This document shows positions 25,084-33,580 of a stretch of 59,326 bases of DNA, piece by piece. Position 1 is the first letter of the stretch, and each line of letters opens with the position of its first letter. The translations under genes and the position numbers were made by a program. Source of the DNA: Gammaproteobacteria bacterium (lineage in GTDB: Bacteria; Pseudomonadota; Gammaproteobacteria; Pseudomonadales; Azotimanducaceae). The DNA lies in NCBI GenBank assembly GCA_002704225.1, contig PAFU01000043.1, positions 1 to 59,326 on the forward strand, read 5' to 3'. The notes under the pieces are model-generated. The model worked only from the letters and a program-made list of their open reading frames with translations. It had not been told where the DNA came from and ran no database searches.

Positions 25084-26289
25084 ATGACTATGCAACATCC
25101 AGACTCTGAATCTAAGTCGTTCCTGAGCAGCGGTTGGGTTGTCGTGCTACTGATGGCGTTATCCGCCGCCGTGGGTCAGGCCTTCGGGCGCTTCAGTTAT
25201 GGTGTGCTGCTGCCGGCGGTGCGGGACGATATGGGTATCAGCAATACATTGGCAGGCTTTATCGGGGGAGCCAATGTGGGGGCCTATTTGGTTGGTACGT
25301 TGCTGGTGTCTTGGATTGCCGGCCGTTACCGGCTGTTGGCCATTATGCGACTGGGTTTGCTGATGGTGGTCGCAGGCCTTTTCGGTGCCGCGTTCAGCGC
25401 AACCCCCTTGGCGCTGGCATCTGCGCTGGGGTTGGCGGGTGTGGGCGGTGCCATGCTTTGGATACCCGCTCCCGTGGTTGCTGCGGATGCCATCCCAAGC
25501 GACCAGAGGCCGTTGGCCGTTGGCCTGATTGGGTCGGGTATTGGTCTGGGTGTGGTGTTCGCCAGTTCGGTCAGTGGCTCCCTGCGAAATTCTCTGGGCG
25601 ATGCGGCTTGGTCCAGCGTTTATCAGATTCAATTTGCGATTGGTTGCGTTGTTATGGTCGCCGTGTTTTTGCTCGTGCGGCATCATCAGGCCAACCCAAC
25701 TGGTGGTGGCGGACTGGGTGGATTTTCTGCGTTGCAACGCATGCAAGGTTGGCTGCCCCTGATACTGGCTTACGCCTGCTTTGGTTTCATGTATCTATTA
25801 GTGCTCGGATTTTTAACCACTCGACTCGAAGACGACAGTGGTTGGACCTCGGCCAATGCGTCCTGGGCGTTTTCCTTGCTTGGCCTGTCTATGATTTTTG
25901 GCGGGCCCCTGTTCACTACGATGGCCCAGCGATTCGGCGTGCGATTTGCACTGACCCTCGCCTTTGGTCTGTGGCCTGTTTTTGCCTTGGTCGTGTTGAC
26001 CGGGCTGGCGGTGCCGGTTTGGCTGGCCTGTATCGGTATTGGCTTTTTGTTCAGCGCTCTGCCGAGCTTGATCACACTTTATGTGGTAGAAAATACGACA
26101 GCTGAGGATTACGGCGCGAGTTTCGCAGCGGCGACCTTGGTGTTCGGTGTGGCGCAGATGATTTCACCACCCATCGGCGGTTGGATAGCGGATGCAGACG
26201 GGTCCTTTACGTTGGTGTTTTTGCTGTCAGCGGTAACCGCCCTGATCGGACTGGTGGCCACTCTGCGTTTGCCTCGACGAGCCGAGTAG
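25084..26289 (+). CDS. MFS transporter (YbfB-like)
   Basis: A 401-residue, 12-helix major facilitator. It resembles the YbfB group: an N-terminal AVGQAFGRFSYGVLLPAVRDDMG, the loop ISNTLAGFIGGANVGAYLVGTLL spread over helices 1-2, and a GPLFTTMAQRFGVRFAL segment in the C-half. The substrate is unknown; its location between enoyl-CoA hydratase and a CoA-transferase suggests an organic acid. A second ATG lies two codons downstream. Confidence 0.82.
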   Translation: MTMQHPDSESKSFLSSGWVVVLLMALSAAVGQAFGRFSYGVLLPAVRDDMGISNTLAGFIGGANVGAYLVGTLLVSWIAGRYRLLAIMRLGLLMVVAGLFGAAFSATPLALASALGLAGVGGAMLWIPAPVVAADAIPSDQRPLAVGLIGSGIGLGVVFASSVSGSLRNSLGDAAWSSVYQIQFAIGCVVMVAVFLLVRHHQANPTGGGGLGGFSALQRMQGWLPLILAYACFGFMYLLVLGFLTTRLEDDSGWTSANASWAFSLLGLSMIFGGPLFTTMAQRFGVRFALTLAFGLWPVFALVVLTGLAVPVWLACIGIGFLFSALPSLITLYVVENTTAEDYGASFAAATLVFGVAQMISPPIGGWIADADGSFTLVFLLSAVTALIGLVATLRLPRRAE

Positions 26290-26352
26290 GCTTGGGTAGA
26301 CAGGAAGATTGCACAATCTAACGACAACGAATGAACAGTTCTGGGGGGAACG

Positions 26353-27528
26353 ATGAAACCACTTGAGGGGATAACAGTACTGGAGTTTTCAACCATGATT
26401 ACCGCCTCCTTTGCGGCCATGATGATGGCCGAGCAGGGTGCCAAGGTGATTAAGGTGGAGCCGATGAATGTTGGAGATCCAATGCGCTATATCGGCGCGA
26501 ACAAAGGAGGGATTTCTTCTCTCTTCGCCAACTGCAATCGGGGTAAGCAATCCATTCGGGTCAATCTCAAAGAGCCTGAGGGTCAAGAACTGATTCGTGA
26601 ACTCATTCCGCAGGTCGATATCTTCATTCACAACTTTCGTCCCGGGGTAATGGACAAACTGAATCTGGGCAGCGAGGCGCTGCGGGGCCTAAATCCGCGC
26701 CTAATTTATGCGGCGATTTCAGGTTTTGGTAAGGAGGGCCCCCTAGGTCGTGCTCCGGCCTATGACCCCATTATCCAAGCGCAAGCCGGACTTACCGCGG
26801 CCCAGGGTAAGGACGAGCCCAGTTTTTTTCGGACGTTGATCTGCGACAAAATCACCGCATATACAGCGTGTCAGGCGGTGACCTGTGCGCTCTATGTCAG
26901 AGAGAGAAGCGGTGCCGGACAACATATTGATCTGTCCATGCTGGATTCGGGTTTGTTCTTTATCTTCCCTGACGGTTTTCAAAATCATACGCTGCTCGAT
27001 CCAGACCACGAACCCGGTCCGTTGCTGATTGATCTGCTGTACGAACTCACCCTTACCAAGGATGGGGCGGTGACCATTTCTGCTGGTAACCAAGACATGC
27101 AAATGCGTTCTCTCATTGCGGTGGGCATGGAGCATTTGTTGGCGGATGACCGCTTTAACAGTTTTGATAAAATGGTGGCGAATTTGGAGGCCTTCAAAGA
27201 GGAAGTTGCGGGCGCCTATCTTCAGTTCACGACCGAAGAGGTGCTCGCCAAGCTCAAAGAAGCCGATGTGCCTTGTGCGCGATGTCTTGATCGAGACGAG
27301 GTATTGGCCCAGGAACAACTGGCCGCCAATGACACACTGGAAGTGATCGATCATCCGATCATGGGACAAATGCGAGTCGTGAAATCACCGGCCCGCTTTG
27401 GCGGCGAGCGCCTCACGCCCTCCAGACCCAGTCCAGATCATGGCGAGCATACGCATGAAGTCTTGGCGGACTTTTCGGTATCTCAAGCCCGGATCGCCGC
27501 GATGACCGAACAGGGGATTGTTGCCTGA
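26353..27528 (+). CDS. CaiB/BaiF class III CoA-transferase
   Basis: A 391-residue family III CoA-transferase, which moves CoA between carboxylic acids through an aspartyl-CoA anhydride. The N-terminal LEGITVLEFSTMITASFAAMMM and EQGAKVIKVEPMNVGDPMR motifs are present, as are FIHNFRPGVMDKLNLG and YAAISGFGKEGPLGRAPAYDPIIQAQAGLT across residues 115-150, containing the catalytic Asp (in AYDP). It is preceded by GGGGGGA near 26343. It is convergent with the following MFS gene (9 bp gap). Confidence 0.88.
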   Translation: MKPLEGITVLEFSTMITASFAAMMMAEQGAKVIKVEPMNVGDPMRYIGANKGGISSLFANCNRGKQSIRVNLKEPEGQELIRELIPQVDIFIHNFRPGVMDKLNLGSEALRGLNPRLIYAAISGFGKEGPLGRAPAYDPIIQAQAGLTAAQGKDEPSFFRTLICDKITAYTACQAVTCALYVRERSGAGQHIDLSMLDSGLFFIFPDGFQNHTLLDPDHEPGPLLIDLLYELTLTKDGAVTISAGNQDMQMRSLIAVGMEHLLADDRFNSFDKMVANLEAFKEEVAGAYLQFTTEEVLAKLKEADVPCARCLDRDEVLAQEQLAANDTLEVIDHPIMGQMRVVKSPARFGGERLTPSRPSPDHGEHTHEVLADFSVSQARIAAMTEQGIVA

Positions 27529-27536
27529 GCGCCGCC

Positions 27537-28760
27537 TTATCGCTCTCTCAGCCAAGCCATCGCGATACCGCTGGGTAGCATGATGATGATCAGAGCGATG
27601 AAGGCGTAGCTGTAGCTGCCGTACAGGTCGTAAACCCAACCGGCACCGATGGGGCTGATGGCGCCAGCCATAATGGTGAGCATGCCAAATCCCATGACGC
27701 GGCCAAAGGAAGCCACGCCAAATCGGTAGCTGTACATCAAGCCCATCAGAGGCAGGATGCCGCCGCCGGAAATCCCTGTGGCGAACGTGGCGATCACTAA
27801 TACCGTGAGGCTTTGCGCGTTCATGAACAGTAGGACGGCAACAATGGTCGCCGCATTGGCGACCCAATAGAGTTTTCGATGATCGACGCGGTCGCCCATG
27901 ACCCCAAAAAAGAGCTTGCCTAAGACCATGGAGACCGAGGTCAATGCAATGAGTCCGGCGGTAACATCACCGTCCAAACCGATGTCTTGCACGATGATGC
28001 CCAAATTAAACTGTAGCGTGCCAAAGGCCATGCTCAGTGGGGCCAGACCGCAAAATGGGATCCAGAACAGCGATGTCGTGAGAATTTCTTTCGTCGTCCA
28101 GACCCGCTGATCGACGTCATCCTCAGAAGGCTCACGGGTTGCCGCTGCTGGGGATCTTCTGAGTATCAGTAAGGTCAGCGGCAGGACCACTGCAACAGCG
28201 AGGATCAGTAAGTTGTTTAGGGTGCCCCGCCAGCCTACATGCAAGAGCCAGGCGGAAACGAGGATGGGCAGTATGATGCCGCCCACGTTGGTGCCAATCG
28301 CTGAAATGCCCAAGGCGAATCCGCGATTGTCTGTAAACCATCGGCTCACCAACGTCTGGCTTGCCAAAGTGCCCATGAGCGTCATGGCCACCGGCAACAG
28401 GGTGGCGTAAATCAGCCAAAGCTGCCAAAGCGCGGTGACCTGTTGCGCTAGGGCGAGGGCCAACACCATGGCGGCTAGGCCCGTGAGAATGACCCACCGC
28501 AGCGGAAAGGTGTCGAGTGCTCTTCCTGCGAGCGGGCCTAGGACGCCGGCACCAATTTGCAGTAGTGCAATGGTCAGCATCATGTCGCGCCGACTGGAAC
28601 CAAATTCGTCGAGCCACGGCAGCGTAAACAGGGTGAAACAGTAAATGATCGTGCCAACGCTGATGGCCTGCAGAACCACGCCATAGAGCAGGACGATCCA
28701 ACGATAGTAGTCGTCGGAGATCAAGGGTGCGCCGGCGGGTCTGGTTTTCGATAAGGTCAT
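27537..28760 (-). CDS. MFS transporter (monocarboxylate-type)
   Basis: A 12-helix major facilitator of about 407 residues. The pattern YGVVLQAISVGTIIYCFTLFTLPWLDEFGSSRRDMML and the loop RWFTDNRGFALGISAIGTNVGG (about 145-165) match the oxalate/formate antiporter-monocarboxylate group. The ATG at 28760 is chosen; the frame extends to a TTG at 28802 that has AGGA too close. It is divergent from the M20 amidohydrolase with about 160 bp between starts and convergent with the CoA-transferase. It may bring in the substrate of the neighbouring amidohydrolase or CoA-transferase; this is inference. Confidence 0.82.
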   Translation of the reverse strand: MTLSKTRPAGAPLISDDYYRWIVLLYGVVLQAISVGTIIYCFTLFTLPWLDEFGSSRRDMMLTIALLQIGAGVLGPLAGRALDTFPLRWVILTGLAAMVLALALAQQVTALWQLWLIYATLLPVAMTLMGTLASQTLVSRWFTDNRGFALGISAIGTNVGGIILPILVSAWLLHVGWRGTLNNLLILAVAVVLPLTLLILRRSPAAATREPSEDDVDQRVWTTKEILTTSLFWIPFCGLAPLSMAFGTLQFNLGIIVQDIGLDGDVTAGLIALTSVSMVLGKLFFGVMGDRVDHRKLYWVANAATIVAVLLFMNAQSLTVLVIATFATGISGGGILPLMGLMYSYRFGVASFGRVMGFGMLTIMAGAISPIGAGWVYDLYGSYSYAFIALIIIMLPSGIAMAWLRER

Positions 28761-28922
28761 GGATAAAGCTTTGATCGATTCGGTAAAACGGACTGCCGAC
28801 AATCCTACGCTGTCGTCTTCATGAAAACTTCTTTACATCCGGCCCGTCTCAAGGTTCGGGTTGGCATGTGACGAAAATTCCGGATACTGGAGACAGTCAC
28901 GCGGTGATAGAAGGAAAGTGGT

Positions 28923-30089
28923 ATGGATTTAGTTGCTGATATTGAAGCCATGCAGGCGGAACTCGCCGGATGGCGCAGAGATCTGCACGCGCACCCCGAG
29001 TTGGGGTTTGAAGAGAATCGCACAGCAGACTTTGTCGCGGCAAAGCTCGAGACCTTTGGGGTACAGGTGTATCGCGGCATCGGTAAGACCGGTCTGGTTG
29101 GCGTGCTGCGTGAGGGCAACGCTACCCGCTCGATTGGTCTGCGCGCCGACATGGACGCGTTGCCGATTTTGGAGCAGAACACCTTTGATCACTGTTCCAC
29201 TCACCAAGGCACCATGCACGCCTGTGGACATGATGGTCATACCGTCATGCTGCTGGCCGCCGCAAAGTATTTGGCAGCCACGCGTGATTTTCAGGGTCAG
29301 GTGAACTTTATCTTCCAGCCTGCGGAAGAAGGTTTGGGCGGCGCCAAGGCGATGATCGCTGATGGTCTGTTCGAGGATTTTCCCTGCGATCGTATTTACG
29401 CCATGCACAATGGTCCCGGGCTACCCGTTGGTAAATTCGCCGCTGTGCCGGGGGTCAGAACCGCGGCAGGCGCTTTTTTTGATATCGACATTCAAGGCAA
29501 AGGCGGTCACGGTGCCTTCCCTCATTTAGCCATCGACCCGATTCCTATTGCGGCGCAGCTAATCGGGGCTTTGCAAACCTTGGTTTCTCGCGCGACTTCA
29601 CCCAACGACAGCGTGGTGTTGTCGATCACCAAGGTGCATGCCGGTGACGCATACAACGTGATTCCGGACGCGGCCCGGCTGTCTGGCACTGTGCGATGTT
29701 TCTCCATGCAAAAGATGCGTGAACTGGAAGCCCAGACCCGAGAGCTCGCGGAGAGCGTGGCTGCCGGCTATGGGGCATCGGCGACGCTGGATTTTCGGGT
29801 GCCGTTTCATCCTGTGGTGAATGATGATGAGGCCACCCGGTTTGCCGGGGATATTTGTGCTTCGATTGCCGGTGAGGGCAATGTGTTCCGATCTGGTGCG
29901 CCGGGCACGGGTTCAGAGGATTTTTCTTTTATGACGGAACAGGTGCCGGGCTGTTATTTGATTATCGGTAATGGCGAAGACAGCAGTGCGCTGCATAACC
30001 CTGGCTACGATTTTAACGATGAGGCCTTAGTCTATGGCGGCAGTTTCTTTGCTCGGGTGACCGAGCACGAACTGGCGAGAGTGCAATGA
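28923..30089 (+). CDS. M20-family amidohydrolase (hippurate hydrolase-like)
   Basis: A 388-residue zinc amidohydrolase of peptidase family M20D, which cleaves N-acyl amino acids or related amides. Metal ligands are visible in MHACGHDGHTVMLL (Cys/His pair), QPAEEGLGGAKAMI (Glu) and AMHNGPGLPVG (His). The PHLAIDPI dimerisation-domain segment and GTGSEDFSFM near the C-terminus are typical. AAGGAAAG lies just upstream of the ATG. Its TGA overlaps the ATG of the deiodinase-like flavoprotein, so the products are probably used together. Confidence 0.9.
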   Translation: MDLVADIEAMQAELAGWRRDLHAHPELGFEENRTADFVAAKLETFGVQVYRGIGKTGLVGVLREGNATRSIGLRADMDALPILEQNTFDHCSTHQGTMHACGHDGHTVMLLAAAKYLAATRDFQGQVNFIFQPAEEGLGGAKAMIADGLFEDFPCDRIYAMHNGPGLPVGKFAAVPGVRTAAGAFFDIDIQGKGGHGAFPHLAIDPIPIAAQLIGALQTLVSRATSPNDSVVLSITKVHAGDAYNVIPDAARLSGTVRCFSMQKMRELEAQTRELAESVAAGYGASATLDFRVPFHPVVNDDEATRFAGDICASIAGEGNVFRSGAPGTGSEDFSFMTEQVPGCYLIIGNGEDSSALHNPGYDFNDEALVYGGSFFARVTEHELARVQ

Positions 30090-30766
30090 CTGCACAGGAT
30101 GGCAGCCAGCCCCTTGAGTTTCAGGAGTTGGCTCCTGAGGCAATGATCGCTCAAGCTGAGCGCTTCTACGCTCAGATGCAGGCGCGCCGCAGCGTGCGGG
30201 ATTTTTCCGATCGGCCGGTACCCATGCGAGTGATCGATCAAGCAATTTTAGCGGCTGGCCCCGCCCCCAGCGGAGCCAATAAGCAGCCATGGCACTTTGC
30301 GGTGACGACGGATCCTGAGGTGAAGTTGGCAATTCGCATTGCAGCGGAGCAGGAGGAGCAAGCATTCTATGAACGGCGGGCATCCCAACAGTGGTTGGAT
30401 GCACTGGCGCCGCTCGGAACGGATGCGAATAAACCCTTTTTGCAGACGGCACCGGTGCTTGTTGGTGTGTTTATGGAAAAAACCGCGGTGTCGGCGCAGG
30501 GAGAGCGAAGCAAAAACTATTACCCCATGGAGTCTGTGGGTATCGCTTGTGGGTTGCTGATTTCAGCCTTACATCTGTCCGGTCTGGTCACTCTGACCCA
30601 TACCCCCAGTCCCATGGCTTTTTTGAGCTCGGCCTTTGAGCGGCCTAAGAACGAAAAACCATACTTGCTGCTGGTGGTTGGCTACCCGGCTGAACATTGT
30701 CGATTGCCTGATATTTCGCGAAAGCCGCTAGCGGCTATTTACAGCCGCGTTGGTCGTTCTTCATAG
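30086..30766 (+). CDS. iodotyrosine deiodinase-like nitroreductase-family flavoprotein
   Basis: A 226-residue FMN protein of the nitroreductase superfamily, closest to prokaryotic iodotyrosine deiodinase (IYD) homologues. FMN-binding RRSVRDFSDRPVP (34-46) and APSGANKQPWHF (60-71) and the C-terminal LTHTPSPMAFL are present. The IYD active-site lid triad Glu-x3-Tyr-x20-Lys is exactly spaced as Glu91, Tyr95 and Lys116, the residues that bind the zwitterion of halotyrosine in animal IYD. Reductive dehalogenation of a halogenated tyrosine-like molecule is therefore plausible. It overlaps the M20 amidohydrolase stop by 4 bp. Confidence 0.82.
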   Translation: MTAQDGSQPLEFQELAPEAMIAQAERFYAQMQARRSVRDFSDRPVPMRVIDQAILAAGPAPSGANKQPWHFAVTTDPEVKLAIRIAAEQEEQAFYERRASQQWLDALAPLGTDANKPFLQTAPVLVGVFMEKTAVSAQGERSKNYYPMESVGIACGLLISALHLSGLVTLTHTPSPMAFLSSAFERPKNEKPYLLLVVGYPAEHCRLPDISRKPLAAIYSRVGRSS

Positions 30767-30775
30767 GCCGTCTTC

Positions 30776-30973
30776 ATGAAATTGATAAATTCTCTGCGCT
30801 TTGTGGAAGGCCATGTGTTGGCTGACGTCGCTTCGCAGGTGCCGTCAATCGGGTTTTGCCCTTAGGCTCGGGGTTGCCGGGTTTGGATCTAAAGGCCACG
30901 CTCGACCAAGCTGTGGATGACACCGATGAGGAGGAGCGTTTAAGGTGGAGGACATTTCTGGGGCGGAGGGCTG
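30776..30973 (+). pseudogene. possible frameshifted small ORF
   Basis: An ATG at 30776 opens a 29-codon frame ending in TAG near 30860-30864. A different frame continues with a protein-like sequence (RVLPLGSGLPGLDLKATLDQAV), and a third frame gives FKVEDISGAEG and ends in a TGA overlapping the next ATG (TGATG, 30972-30976). The three pieces together look like one small gene with frameshifts, or chance. I recognise no family. Confidence 0.2.
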
Positions 30974-31201
30974 ATGAAAGCGTTACGGATAACCGTGCTC
31001 GCGTTATTGCTGGTCTTTGGTGGTGGCTACTTAGGGCGCGATGGGCTGGTGCGGATGCTAGATCAGCATTTCTACGAGTCAACGCTTTCTGTTTGCGTTG
31101 CAGGGATGGGCTTGCTCGCGCCGGATCGTTTGCCGATAGAGCTGCGTTCCTTTTGCAATATCGCCATTGTGGCGCGAGCTTCAGAGGCCTATGACGATTA
31201 A
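30974..31201 (+). CDS. hypothetical small membrane-anchored or secreted protein
   Basis: A 75-residue protein with a basic start and one hydrophobic helix (LRITVLALLLVFGGGYLG), either a signal peptide or anchor. Two cysteines (SVCVAG and SFCNIA) follow that could form a disulfide in the periplasm. GGAGGG precedes the ATG closely. It overlaps the convergent renalase-like gene by 4 bp. I do not recognise a family. A competing longer frame (30856-31194) has no ribosome site and lacks such structure. Confidence 0.5.
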   Translation: MKALRITVLALLLVFGGGYLGRDGLVRMLDQHFYESTLSVCVAGMGLLAPDRLPIELRSFCNIAIVARASEAYDD

Positions 31202-32172
31202 CTCAATAGCTCAATGGCCGCTGACCATGCGGCGTCGGCACTCTTCAAGGCACTCGTAACGTCGTTGCCTAGACACCAGTCGCCAGCGCACATCAGTTTA
31301 CGCTGAGTGTCCAGCAAAATGGCTTCGCCCAGCGGTTCGGCAACGCCGGCGTAAAGCCATCGATGCATGCGGTGATAGACGATGTTCATTCGGCCAAACC
31401 CTAGCCGATCAAGTTCACTCAGTATCTTTTTGCAGACGAGGGTTGGATCTTCGTCCATATGGCGTTGACTCCATGCTCGGTGAGCCTGAATTGTGTAAAC
31501 CCCCCAGGTGTTGCTTAAACGCCCCTTGGTGTGTTCGCTGATCACACGCTCGATAAGACTGTCCTGTGGTGTCAGGAGTGGCGCTATGTCCCATGGGTGT
31601 TCGGTAACCAGCATAAGGGACCAGCAGCCTTCTGGGCGCATTGTGTTTAGCTGCTCAATCATTGGGGTCTGGGTGGCTTTCAGTATGTTTGCTGCCTGCA
31701 GGGGCGGGGTCGTGGTGATGACCAAGTCAAAGTTCTGGGGCCTCAATGTGCTTTCGCTCTCGATCTGCCAAGTCTTCCCGCCGCAGCTTTCTCGCAATGC
31801 AGTGACCGGCGCGTTCAACGCAATGCTCTGACCCTGAGCCAACCATTTGCCGATGCCATTCATGCCACTGGCGAGGCTAAAGTGTGGTTCATTCCCTGTC
31901 ATTGCTGACGGCGGGAGCCATGGCTCCAGCGCCAGTTGGGTTGGCATGGTCAATGAGCTGATTTTTTCTGCCTGACATTCGGTAAGGCCAGGCGTGCCGT
32001 GATCGAACCGCAGCGTGTGGCCTGCAACCTCGGCGCGACGGGTAGCGACACGGCCGCTTACGCCCCGGCTCTTGTCGAAAAGCGTGGTAGACACTCCTGC
32101 GTTGGTCAACTGTCTCGCAAGCTCTAGGCCAGAAAGGCCGGCTCCGACAATGGCGACATGGCGTTGGGTCAT
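31198..32172 (-). CDS. renalase-like FAD-dependent amine oxidase family protein
   Basis: A flavoprotein of about 324 residues. The N-terminal dinucleotide-binding motif is VAIVGAGLSGLELARQL, followed by the FAD ribose acid in LFDKSRGVSGRVATRR, a pattern shared with renalase and its bacterial homologues, which oxidise alpha-dihydro-NAD(P) isomers. The C-terminal FAD motif is MCAGDWCLGNDVTSALKSADAAW. The ATG at 32172 is four bases after GGAG and replaces a longer frame beginning at 32238. The substrate is unproven. A 418-bp divergent region follows upstream. Confidence 0.82.
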   Translation of the reverse strand: MTQRHVAIVGAGLSGLELARQLTNAGVSTTLFDKSRGVSGRVATRRAEVAGHTLRFDHGTPGLTECQAEKISSLTMPTQLALEPWLPPSAMTGNEPHFSLASGMNGIGKWLAQGQSIALNAPVTALRESCGGKTWQIESESTLRPQNFDLVITTTPPLQAANILKATQTPMIEQLNTMRPEGCWSLMLVTEHPWDIAPLLTPQDSLIERVISEHTKGRLSNTWGVYTIQAHRAWSQRHMDEDPTLVCKKILSELDRLGFGRMNIVYHRMHRWLYAGVAEPLGEAILLDTQRKLMCAGDWCLGNDVTSALKSADAAWSAAIELLS

Positions 32173-32308
32173 GGGACTCCTAAAGAATTGCGTTGAACTT
32201 GGGGTGCTGAAAACCGTCTCGATACCTGGGTTGTCCAACTAAGTCGTGAAAATTCGGCTAAAAGTACCACGTATACAGATAATGTCTAAGTTAATGGCGC
32301 ATTCAATT

Positions 32309-32337
32309 TTGACTTTTATTGTTCGTGCCTAGATTAT
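32309..32337 (+). promoter_or_regulatory. candidate sigma70 promoter
   Basis: TTGACT at 32309-32314, a 17-base spacer and GATTAT at 32332-32337 (4 of 6 matches to the -10 consensus). It would start transcription near 32344, at the left edge of the probable RNA described next. Confidence 0.4.
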
Positions 32338-32343
32338 GTCCCC

Positions 32344-32560
32344 ATGAAATTAGACAGAAAGCACCGTGTACCAGAGTCGTCGCTTCCCGTGATGGTGAGA
32401 AGCAAGGTAGCCCAGCTCGGTTCGAGCAAGGCAGAGAGGGCGTCTTCATGGTGTGTGTCGGTAGTAGTAGCTCTCGTTTTGGCATTGGCACTGCAGTAAC
32501 AGTCCCTCAAGCGCTCGTCTCGTCCCCTCCTCCTCCCCTGAGGCGAGCGCTTCTCTTTTC
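32344..32560 (+). ncRNA. candidate small RNA (or 51-aa small mRNA)
   Basis: Within the 418-bp gap between the divergent renalase-like and GNAT genes lies a complete small transcription unit: a promoter-like sequence (32309-32337) and a strong intrinsic terminator (32509-32560). The resulting RNA would be about 215 nt. The terminator loop is rich in CUCC repeats (CCCCUCCUCCUCCCC), complementary to Shine-Dalgarno sequences, as seen in several regulatory RNAs. Alternatively an ATG at 32344 opens a 51-codon frame ending at 32499, with a basic N-terminal part and a hydrophobic C-terminus (CVSVVVALVLALALQ); it has no ribosome site and would be leaderless. I match it to no known RNA family. Confidence 0.4.
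32509..32560 (+). terminator. intrinsic terminator with C-rich loop
   Basis: AAGCGCTCGTCTC (32509-32521) pairs with GAGGCGAGCGCTT (32540-32552) over 13 positions including one G-U, enclosing a C-rich loop. TCTCTTTTC follows. The sequence lies 9 bases after the stop of the 51-codon frame and about 40 bases before the GNAT gene. Confidence 0.7.
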
Positions 32561-32590
32561 TTTCCGGGAAGCCCACTGAGCCTCACAAAG

Positions 32591-33133
32591 ATGATAATCC
32601 AGCCCCCATTTCGAGTGATTCAACGCCCCCTAAGTCATCGCGATCTACCTGAGATTAATCGGGTAATTCAGGCATCGATTGAAAGCTGGCCGACAACGGC
32701 GCGATTGAAGCGCTTGTCGATGAGCCCGCTACGCTATCGCGACGCGGATCTCCAAGATTTTGAATTTGTCCTGTGTTATAAAGCGCACGCTTGTTTGGGC
32801 ATCGCCGCATGGCAGCCGGACGTTCCGCTCGTTTTTCAAAGGTCAGAATCTTTTGCTAAGGGCGAGCAGAGTCAAAAGGTGGTCAATGCGGTGCTACTCC
32901 ACGGCCTTTTTGTCAGCGCGGAAGCGCAGGGGCGTGGTATTGGTGGTTTGTTGCTTGACGAATTAACTCGTCAGGCAAGGGAGAGGCGTTTCGCGGGCAT
33001 TTTTGCAAAAGCGGAGCGGTTTTCGATCAGCTTCTTTGAGCAAAAAGGCTTTCATCCGTTACGAGATGGGGATCAGGTTGGCTTGCAGCCGGCGAATTAT
33101 CCTCACCGCTACTTGATGGATCTGAGCGTTTGA
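32591..33133 (+). CDS. GNAT-family N-acetyltransferase
   Basis: A 180-residue GCN5-related acetyltransferase. Acetyl-CoA-binding motif A is clear as LLHGLFVSAEAQGRGIGGLLLDELTRQA (about 101-128), with the Q-G-R-G-I-G pyrophosphate loop, and motif B as KAERFSISFFEQKGFHPL. The N-terminal region SIESWPTTARL is typical of acyltransferases of the YafP/YjdJ-like type. The acceptor substrate is unknown. It lies 31 bp after the terminator of the preceding RNA unit. Confidence 0.85.
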   Translation: MIIQPPFRVIQRPLSHRDLPEINRVIQASIESWPTTARLKRLSMSPLRYRDADLQDFEFVLCYKAHACLGIAAWQPDVPLVFQRSESFAKGEQSQKVVNAVLLHGLFVSAEAQGRGIGGLLLDELTRQARERRFAGIFAKAERFSISFFEQKGFHPLRDGDQVGLQPANYPHRYLMDLSV

Positions 33134-33241
33134 GCTTCGAAGCAGTCTAAACGCTCGGTGGCTCGTGATACCGAAGAGTGGGCGACCTGGTCGGCACCGA
33201 AACAAGCGGAATAAAACTTAGCGGTTAAAGGAAAACGCGAA

Positions 33242-33571
33242 ATGCTCAGGAAAGTTCTCGATATTCGAGTCGCTGTTAGCGTATGCGCCGTGCTGATTGG
33301 GACGTTGCTCAGTGCAATCTCACACGCGGCAGATGCGGGGGAAAACGCAGCTTTTAAACATCATTGTGTGACCTGTCATGGGTACGAAGGGAAGTCGAGC
33401 GCTCCCCGATACCCCAACTTGGCTGGGCAAAATGCACCCTATCTCGTTAGCCGGCTGAAGTACTTCCGCGCGGAAGAGGAGCCAGGCAATCAAATGAATG
33501 CGCAAGCGGTGTTATTGACGGATGAAGAGATTGATCTGTTGGCCGAATATTTCAGCAAGCAAGCCAACTAG
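33242..33571 (+). CDS. monoheme cytochrome c (c553-like)
   Basis: A 109-residue periplasmic class I cytochrome c. The signal peptide ends around ISHAADAGE. The heme motif is CVTCH (about 42-46), followed by the c553-type pattern YPNLAGQNAPYLVSRLKYFR and a distal Met in NQMNAQAVLLTDEEIDLLAEYFS. It lies 9 bp before a second small cytochrome and upstream of the octaheme protein; the three are probably one electron-transfer unit. Confidence 0.88.
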   Translation: MLRKVLDIRVAVSVCAVLIGTLLSAISHAADAGENAAFKHHCVTCHGYEGKSSAPRYPNLAGQNAPYLVSRLKYFRAEEEPGNQMNAQAVLLTDEEIDLLAEYFSKQAN

Positions 33572-33580
33572 GGGAAAGAC

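Noticed and set aside
25134-26105. A 323-codon frame overlapping the YbfB-like MFS gene
   Set aside because: The protein is rich in Arg, Cys and Trp without a pattern, whereas the MFS frame has clear transmembrane motifs.
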